A stretch of DNA of 51,153 nucleotides from Psilocybe azurescens (Eukaryota; Basidiomycota; Agaricomycetes; Agaricales; Agrocybaceae), in assembly GCA_023853785.1 (NCBI GenBank), contig JAJIRX010000402.1, positions 1-51,153 on the forward strand, written 5' to 3'. The notes beneath the pieces are model-generated. The model did no database searches and was not told where the DNA came from. It saw only the letters and a program-made list of their open reading frames with translations. Positions 45,153 to 51,153 of this stretch are shown here, in pieces (position 1 is the stretch's first letter; each line of letters opens with the position of its first letter). The position numbers were made by a program, and so were the translations under genes.

Positions 45153-45896
45153 TTTAGTGTCTAGGTCGTCTTCATTAATGTTTTTTGACAATATAATTAT
45201 TATCTTCGGCATCACGAGTGCTGCAGCAGAACAGGACAGGCCGGGCTAACTGAACGGGTCGGGACCGTGTCGGCACATACAACACCGGTATTAATACGGA
45301 ATACACTAGGTCGGGAAGCTGAACGGGTCGGAACTGGGTCGGCAAAATCTAAAGTGCCACCTGCAAAACTGCACTGCAAAAACAACCAAATAACCTGGTT
45401 CGAACCCTGGATGTCAAATTTTAATATCCACGCAATACCACTACACAAACAGTCCTATTTTTGACTTGTCTCTTTCTTTACCTGATCTTAAAGTGCGTAT
45501 CAAACCCGGGTGGAATTGATCCCACCGGCTGTACCAAAATGACTCGTGGCGGGATTCAAACCCAGGAGTAAGATAGCCATTGTGAACACTAACCGTTATG
45601 CCATTGATTCTTGATATGTATATGTAGCCCCGTATATGGCCAATGTTTGAGATTCAGAGAGGGTATATTGTGTTCGGAGCGGCATCAGGGCGGGACCGGG
45701 CGGACGCACTTTCCGTACCTACCACACCATTTGGTACAATTCTGTAAAAAATTTGCTGCTCTGCAATTTCATTTGGACTGAAAAAGCCTCCGGCGGCGGG
45801 AATTTTTCCGTACTCCGGACCGGGTCTGGGAAAGGGAGCGGCGCAGGCAATGTACCCTACCCAACCAGCCAGACATGGTGCATTCAATGTAATTAC
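45153..45896. other. Right non-coding margin of the KDZ element
   Basis: No gene. It contains four GGGTCGGG/GGGACCGGG runs (45256, 45323, 45688, 45818) and tRNA-like blocks on the minus strand. Confidence 0.5.
45392..45612 (-). other. Two tRNA-like blocks in tandem (SINE-like)
   Basis: Minus strand, block 1 (45612-45541): A box TGGCATAACGGTTAGTG, B box GGGTTTGAATCCC. Block 2 (45457-45392): A box TGTAGTGGTATTGC, B box GGGTTCGAACC. T-arm stems pair at 4 of 5 positions, but acceptor stems do not close. This fits tRNA-derived SINE heads better than tRNA genes. A third T-arm-like GGTGGGATCAATTCCACC lies between them. Confidence 0.5.
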
Positions 45897-46051
45897 TGAA
45901 TCATATCTCATGGTACAGTGTAGATTCCCTTTTAGGATAAACAACATTCAGCCGGCTCAGAGGGAATTACGAACCCATATGATATGCAACACTGTAATTG
46001 TCCTTTCTACCATATGGTATGTTACAATGGTACATATCTAGCTGAAAGGCC
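45897..46051 (-). repeat. Right TIR and target duplication of the KDZ element
   Basis: Read inward on the minus strand: CAGCTAGATATGTACCATTG, then ACAATTACAGTGT at exactly the same distance (43 bp) from the tip as in the left TIR. AAAGGCC follows on the plus strand at 46045-46051. Confidence 0.85.
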
Positions 46052-46260
46052 TTAGACAATGATAAATTAGGTACGAGCTGCCGTTTGATCCCAACAATGG
46101 CAAACCTCCTTTTGGTTTAAGTCAGCAACAAAATGAACAAAGCGCTGAGCGTGAACGAGAGCCTGAGCTGCTCTATCGATATGAATTTAGCTGGAAGATC
46201 TCGAAACTCTCCATCCACCCGATTTGCGTTGTAGGAATACCTGTCAACGCTAAGCTATTA

Positions 46261-46737
46261 GGGACGTTCAATGCTGGGCGCATCTTGCATCTTGCATCTC
46301 GCCTTTCGCATTTGATCAGCTTATATAACGTAGATTTAAGATTCCGCTGTGACCTTTTGTGACGGACGCGGTGGACACGTCTTCCTCTTGTTGCTCGTTT
46401 TAAAACCACTCCCACACGCTCGTTTAACACTCTCCATTTTTAAATTAACTGACAGAGGGCCGTTCATTGAGATAACGAGTTTCCTCAAGGAGAGCAATGA
46501 TTTCGAGGTCTTTTTGTAGGTTTAAAGTGTATTCCTCAAGATTCTCAGGTGGTGAAAAAATGTCTCGAGTTGCCATTGATAATAAGAATGAATCTAGAAG
46601 ATAATTGGCCCCTATGTTATCACAGATAATCAGATGTGACACACGCTCAAGCGGTCTTTCAAATTCATGTTATATAAGCTGATCAAATGCGAAATGCGAA
46701 ATGCGAGATGCGAGATGCGCCCAGCTTTGAACGTCCC
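46261..46737. mobile_element. 477-bp MITE with 70-bp TIRs, TA target
   Basis: Left GGGACGTTCAATGCTGGGCG (46261 on) and the inverted right GGGACGTTCAAAGCTGGGCG (ending 46737) continue as ~70-bp TIRs at about 90% identity. They include repeated GCATCTY/GCATTT heptamers and CTGATCAAATGCG. TA flanks both ends (46259-46260 and 46738-46739), as in Tc1/mariner MITEs. No transposase. Confidence 0.88.
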
Positions 46738-46739
46738 TA

Positions 46740-47087
46740 TTTGAAGACAAGTCCTATTTTGGCGAAATCTGCACTTGCAACATGCAACTTAAACCCACGA
46801 GGATTGGTAAGACGTGGCTGAGTAATTGATAACTGCGGAATGACGTCATAATCCCGGCTCTGACCACAAACGGTCTTGCCAGCTTGTTCTGCAGCCTACA
46901 CCAAGGTATATAAAGCATGCTTCGAACAGAAAACAGCAAACATCAACCGGCATAAACCAAACAGCAAAATTTTAAACAACAGCCCCAATCCCTTGCCCCA
47001 CCTGCTCACCAGGTCATCAGTCTGTTAACAGCACCAAATATCACATTAAGCGGCTTGAACGCCGCGATTGTGAAGAAGTACCCAACC
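46740..47087. other. Upstream region of the GFA relic
   Basis: TATATAAAG near 46908 is a plausible TATA box. The CA-rich sequence that follows (AAACAGCAAA) looks like a 5' leader. No gene. Confidence 0.4.
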
Positions 47088-47651
47088 ATGGCCTCCACCA
47101 CTATGCCCACCACCACCGTCGACAAATCCAAACCCTACTTCCTCTGGCTGGCTTGGCCAGTGACGGCTGGTCCACCGAAGATGAAGCGACGGCCACATGC
47201 TTTTGTGGCGCCTACAACTGGCATTCGTAAGTTTTGGCGTCTGAGTCTGCTCGTCAGCATGCCCCGCTCAAATACCATCTCCAAACTGCCAGCCAACCCA
47301 TGGCCCTGGTTTCGTCGGCTCCTTCGTCTGCAACTGCGCCGACTGCCACAAACTCACTGCGTCCGTGCACGCAACCAACTTCACCGTCTATGACACGCAC
47401 CTGAAGCACCTGCGCGGCCGCGACAACCTGAAGACCTTCGGTCAATCGCGCACTGTTTTCGTCAATACCCCCTGGCCAGGACAACACCATGACCAACTAC
47501 TTCTGTTCCACTTGCGGCTCGCTCATGTATCGCGTCGGCGGGCTTTCCCAGGCATGAGTATCCTGCGTGTAGGCAGCGTGGACGATTTCTCTTGCACGAG
47601 ACCAAGTTGAGACCCACAATGGAGCAGTTTACCAAGGACCGTGTGTCCTGA
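47088..47651 (+). pseudogene. GFA (CENP-V/glutathione-dependent formaldehyde-activating) family relic
   Basis: Start MASTTMPTTTVDKSKPYF at 47088; after a one-base loss the frame reads LAGLASDGWSTEDEATATCF with the zinc pair CFCG. An intron 47227-47291 (GTAAGT...CCAG) is followed by FVCNCADCHKLTASVHATNF (CxC...DC zinc site) and HLKHLRGRDNLKTFGQS. Then come NYFCSTCGSLMYRVGG (CxxC zinc pair), SILRVGSVDDFS and KLRPTMEQFTKDRV, and a stop at 47649-47651. Frame shifts near 47135, 47540 and 47595 break it. GFA proteins bind two zinc ions and act on thiol adducts. Confidence 0.78.
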
Positions 47652-48425
47652 AACTTCCACGGAAGGGGCCAAGCAGTTTGAGGAGGACGGCTCCACGTAA
47701 AGTGACCAAGGTCAGAGGAGGCGAGTCGCAGAACTGTAATGAAGCGGTACTTTTCACCATCACTCCTTCCCTCTTCGTCATCGTGCATCCATCTCCTCCT
47801 CCTATTCCCTTCATTTTGGTCCCCATTCTTATTTCCCTTAGTCTCGAGGAATGTTGTAACCTACATCAAGTTCTAGGTACATTCATCTAGTTTTCTCCGG
47901 CTGCTGCGCACGCGCAGCTGCGGTCAGCCATTCTCATGATTCTGTTCATATGACTCCTTTCTCTTTCGTACTTGTCTTCGTCACTGACAAGCTGCTGACT
48001 TGGTATTTAACGGATCACCGTAGTACAAGCAAACTCAACTAGTAAAAATCATTGTCTGCATGTAATTTTTACAATCTGCAGTCTCACTCATTTATCACTT
48101 GGCCTAGAATCTTATTTACTGTATATTATAGGCTGATGAAGAGACAAAGAGATGCTCAAAATTGGTCACACTCTCAAGGCCCTGAAGACTCCGGTCGTCA
48201 CTCAGTATCCGAATATAACATCGAATTGCCTCTGCCAAATAATATAAGAAAAGAATATGATATAATACATGAATTGCAATGCTCGCAATCGGGGTGGGGA
48301 TATTAAGTATAATACAGCGAACAGAAAAGATTAACGAATAAACGAATGTCGAGAAAATACAACCCGAAAATAAAAGTAAACGGGATCGACAGGACAGTGA
48401 AGCGGTTATTTTGGGTTAGGTGAGG
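47652..48425. other. Intergenic
   Basis: No supported gene. Two convergent units end here: the plus-strand GFA relic and the minus-strand kinase gene. Confidence 0.4.
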
Positions 48426-50187
48426 TTAGGGTAGAGGTTCACGGCTGCTGGAGAGCCGGTTGAGATGGATATAGACGTCCGTCCCGAATCCGTCCATGGA
48501 TATCAAGCGTAGATCTCCTCCAAAGTATCGAGCGTACTAAAAATACGAATTCACATCAGTTCACGGAAAAGTCGGAACGACGAAGGGCGGAATGATGAGG
48601 AGAGAATAACAACGCACCAATCTCGAAAGCGGCAGCCCATACCCAAACCCAGCCATCGGTGCCTTAAAATCGCTCGCCTGGAAATTAGTATCAATCCCCT
48701 GGTTCTCCATCGTCGTATACATATACGTCCAAATAAGCGGATCGCTCCTCGGATGCCCCCTCCTCATCTGAGATCTTGATGGTAATATCCTCCTTGCCCT
48801 GAACCACCACCACCTTGACCGGGGAAGTTGTCCTCCTGGTCCACCCCATAGCGCTCGACGACGGCGCGCAGGGAGTTTTTGAGGAGTTCGAAGCAGATGT
48901 GGGAGAGGTGGCCGGGGACGTACGAATATGAGGTCTTTCGGACAGATGAGTTGGACGGGGGGCCTTTGAACATGGCATAGTGCTCTTCGCAGACGAAGCG
49001 GGCGTTTTCGATGGCTTCTTGCACGATGTCGTGGACATTCTGCGGAGTGTGTAAGTATGATTCAAAAAAGAAAGAAAAAAAGAAACAAAGAGAGAAGGAG
49101 AATACGAACCGCTTTCGTGCAGATAATCCCAACATAATCCTCATGCGCCTGCTGGTATTCAAAGCCACGTCTACAAAACAAAATAGCAACATAAGACCAC
49201 AGAACCACAACGGACAGAAGTCAAATACGCACGTTGACCAATGAGGAAACGGATGCCTATACGGGAGAGATAGAATCTATCTAACCACGCCTGCATGTCA
49301 AGACCAATATGCCGCGCATTCTGACTCCTCTTCTACTCCAACACACCCTGCGCGACGGTGGTGACGGTTGGGTCGTGCCGACTCTTGATCTGCTCTAGTG
49401 ACTTTGTGAAGCGTTTGTTGTAATCCTGGACCTCCGGTGGCCAGGTGATATTATTATTGGCGTAATATCTGTGTTATCTCATGAGTAAATGCGCGTTGCG
49501 TTGAGGAGGAGGAGGAGGAAAGAAAGACACACCTCCGTTCTATAGGTACTCGGAGCTTCAGCTGGTTAAATCCATTTCCGTTTCCACTCCCATGGCCATG
49601 GCTATTCGTATGGTGATGTCCAGCTCGGGCATAAGGATTGTTAAAAGGTTGGGTTTTGACTCTGGTAGATGAATATCTTCCGGGCGAGTCATCATGAGAG
49701 CTTGGCGGATGTTGGCCGGCAACACGATGGGAGGGAATGTGATGAGTTCCTGCTCAAGACGTGTTCAGAACTGAGTCACACGAGCACGAATAAGTTGGCG
49801 TACCTCGAAAGATTGGGCATACCAGTTCTTGACCTTGTTGATGGAGGGCATCGCGCTAAGGTTGTGAGGTAGTTCATCGAGTTCCTTGACGCGATGGGCA
49901 AGGCGAACAGTTAGTTCCTCTAAGAATGGACAAATGAGTCATTCTGTGAACGAATTGATAGCAACTCAAGGAGCGCACCTGCTAGAAACTGACTAGCTTT
50001 GAGAAGGGTTCCTTGACTCGGATTCTGGCCGAACAAGACCATCTGCTGCAACGAGACTAGTGATACTGGCGTTAGATGATGTTCAAGTCACTGGGGGATG
50101 CGAGCACTAAGCGCCAGTCTGTGGGAATGAGCCGAAATGGTGGATCTTGTCCCATATCGCAGGAGTTATACGGAAGCCTGCAGACAT
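48426..50187 (-). CDS. Mitochondrial pyruvate dehydrogenase kinase-type protein (PDK/BCKDK family), disrupted
   Basis: Starts [20 protein letters not shown] at 50187. Next come [56 protein letters not shown], and a His-rich insert [17 protein letters not shown]. Then [60 protein letters not shown] (the GHKL N-box), [28 protein letters not shown] (G2 box) and [20 protein letters not shown] to the stop at 48426. These kinases phosphorylate the E1 subunit of mitochondrial 2-oxoacid dehydrogenases. A TAG replaces the usual Trp codon after VLE (about 49333). Frames shift at a G4 run (48821-48824) and a C5 run (48756-48760), which garbles the G1 box (DEGGGI). No clean donor was found after exon 1. 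Confidence 0.88.
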
Positions 50188-51153
50188 GGTAATCAACAAA
50201 GGGCGCAAGCTCGTCGTGAAACGACTCCCCACCGCTTATCACATGCCCCCAGGCCCTATCCGAATATCCGATCCAACCTGCACGGAGCTCGAGACTCTCA
50301 ATTCCGTCTCCAAACATACATCTAGACCAATATTTCCAATCTATATTTTCTTCAGAAATCATTCCTTCAAAGACTTGAGGAAGGAATCCAAAATGGCTTA
50401 TCTACGAGCAATCCAATTAAACAACAATCTGCCAGACCCCGGATGTATCTTGCACCATGGAAGCCGAGTCTTCTCCAACACCTTCGATGTCGGTAGGCCG
50501 AGCCGGGTTCCTGTTATTCCAAATGGAAGGTCCGTTCCATACGAATATTCATGTTTATCGGTATTCTAGAACGAAATCGCACCGTCAATGGGATGGCCCG
50601 CCACTACTTTGGCGGGCAGATCATCCCAACCGACAGACTACGGTTCCCATCTGTGAGCGCTTGGCTTTCCATTCCAACAAAATCCATCGGCGGTACTGCT
50701 CGATCATACTCATGTGAATGTCCACTGGCGTCTCGCGTATATGCAACAAGTTTCTGTGCCAACGAGCCTACCCGGACGCAATTTCGATTCTCCACACTGC
50801 AACGCTTGAAATTGGTTTCGATCTAATTGTTTCCGCCATCTTGGGCCTTGGTATTTCAATTTCTTTAGTATTCCGGACCCATTGCAAAGCCCATGATTTC
50901 CTCACCTTCATGGCATTAGGGATCGCCGTGGATCGTCAACTACACGGTACACCTGGTTTCAAGCCTTTCTCGACACAGGAGCCACTTTTTTGAACTGTGC
51001 GTTATTATTTTTCTGGATATCTAGGCTTCCAGCACCTTCGACTGGAGTATCAAGCGCGATGAGCTCTCGCGCCGAGCTATTTGGTCAGGCAGACCGGAGT
51101 CTTCGTATAACGTCATCTTGATCTCATAACTAACTGTCTCGAAGTCTCGACTT
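50188..51153. other. Unresolved end region
   Basis: Open frames on both strands, for instance 50147-50569 plus, show no domain that I recognise, and no consistent splice chain was found. The first ~300 bp should hold the kinase promoter. Confidence 0.35.

Larger units (their letters stand above)
31351..45840. repeat. Dispersed GGGACGGG/GGGTCGGG/CCGGGACGG motif
   Basis: Short GC-rich degenerate runs occur at about 31351, 31724, 31854, 31971, 32098, 32723-32778 (tandem AATAAAACCGGGACGGA), 32797, 33806, 37239-37280, 39822-39862, 40796-40825, 41935, 42162, 42421, 42690, 43783, 44402, 45256, 45323, 45688 and 45818. They lie in exons (Pro-Asn-Pro-Asp and Gly-Thr-Gly-Thr repeats), in introns (40796, in the KDZ intron) and in spacers. 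Outside the element they are not a feature of the window. Confidence 0.7.
31108..46044. mobile_element. 14.9 kb KDZ-type transposon with six genes
   Basis: TIRs of ~150 bp close the unit: 31108-31255 and, inverted, 45897-46044. The outer ~53 bp align without any gap, and ~100 bp further in remain similar. AAAGGCC stands directly outside both ends (31101-31107 and 46045-46051), a 7-bp target duplication. Inside are two minus-strand genes, four plus-strand genes and long non-coding margins. One gene is a KDZ transposase with all three acidic catalytic positions recognisable. A GGGACGGG-type motif is scattered from 31.35 to 45.84 kb and is rare outside. The left duplication overlaps the right TA of the pogo element by one base, so one inserted at the flank of the other. 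The cargo genes besides the transposase are not known to me from KDZ elements. Confidence 0.88.

Noticed and set aside
31101..46051. TET/JBP dioxygenase as cargo of the KDZ element
   Set aside because: Such genes are known neighbours of KDZ elements in fungi, but no HxD...H double-stranded beta-helix block is visible here.
48405..48435. Telomere-like GGTTAGGTGAGGTTAGGG
   Set aside because: Only three imperfect units, and the right part is the 3' coding end of the kinase gene on the other strand.

Overview
The window looks like nuclear DNA of a basidiomycete, most likely an agaricomycete. Its genes are split by many short GT-AG introns of about 45-95 nt, it is loaded with transposon relics, and it carries a KDZ transposase with a CxC2-type cysteine cluster, a family known from agaricomycetes. 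Base composition and codon use change from block to block, as expected of a stack of nested insertions. There are no CRISPR arrays, operons or rRNA genes.

Layout. (1) 0.4-5.1 kb: three host-type genes on the minus strand: an isopenicillin-N-synthase-like 2-oxoglutarate/Fe(II) oxygenase (11 exons, one of 12 nt), a small secreted protein with Kex2-type sites and a helical C-terminus, and an SMP-30/lactonohydrolase-like protein with a duplicated tail. (2) 5.5-7.45 kb: a 1.9 kb terminal-inverted-repeat (TIR) element with 6-bp target duplication GAAGAA and an internal long hairpin. (3) 7.5-14.3 kb: minisatellites, an F-box relic, a Tc1/mariner relic and low-complexity DNA. (4) 14.3-24 kb: a LINE (Tad-like) missing its 3' part, an ~81-bp satellite, Ty3/gypsy integrase relics, an antisense relic gene between two polypurine tracts, and LTR fragments. 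(5) 24.9-31.1 kb: a 593-bp hAT-type MITE with 8-bp target duplication, then a 5.5 kb pogo element with TA duplication and a decayed transposase, itself holding another MITE.

(6) 31.1-46.0 kb is the main discovery: one 14.9 kb DNA transposon. It has ~150-bp TIRs that align without gaps over the outer ~53 bp, is flanked by the 7-bp direct repeat AAAGGCC, and carries six genes. These are a KDZ transposase, a Zn(II)2Cys6/acidic/coiled-coil protein, a protein with five tandem SUMO-interaction-like motifs, a large unrecognised protein and two small unrecognised proteins. A degenerate GGGACGGG/GGGTCGGG motif is scattered through its exons, introns and spacers and is rare outside it. Inference: the transposase moves the unit, while the zinc-cluster and poly-SIM proteins may be accessory DNA-binding and SUMO-recruiting factors, as yet undescribed for KDZ elements.

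(7) 46.2-51.2 kb: a 477-bp TA-flanked MITE, a GFA/CENP-V-type relic, and a mitochondrial pyruvate dehydrogenase kinase-type gene with one nonsense codon and two frameshifts, then about 1 kb not resolved.

Caveat for the whole window: almost every recognisable gene, host or transposon, has one or more single-base indels, often in homopolymers. Real decay and residual sequencing error cannot be told apart from the sequence alone.
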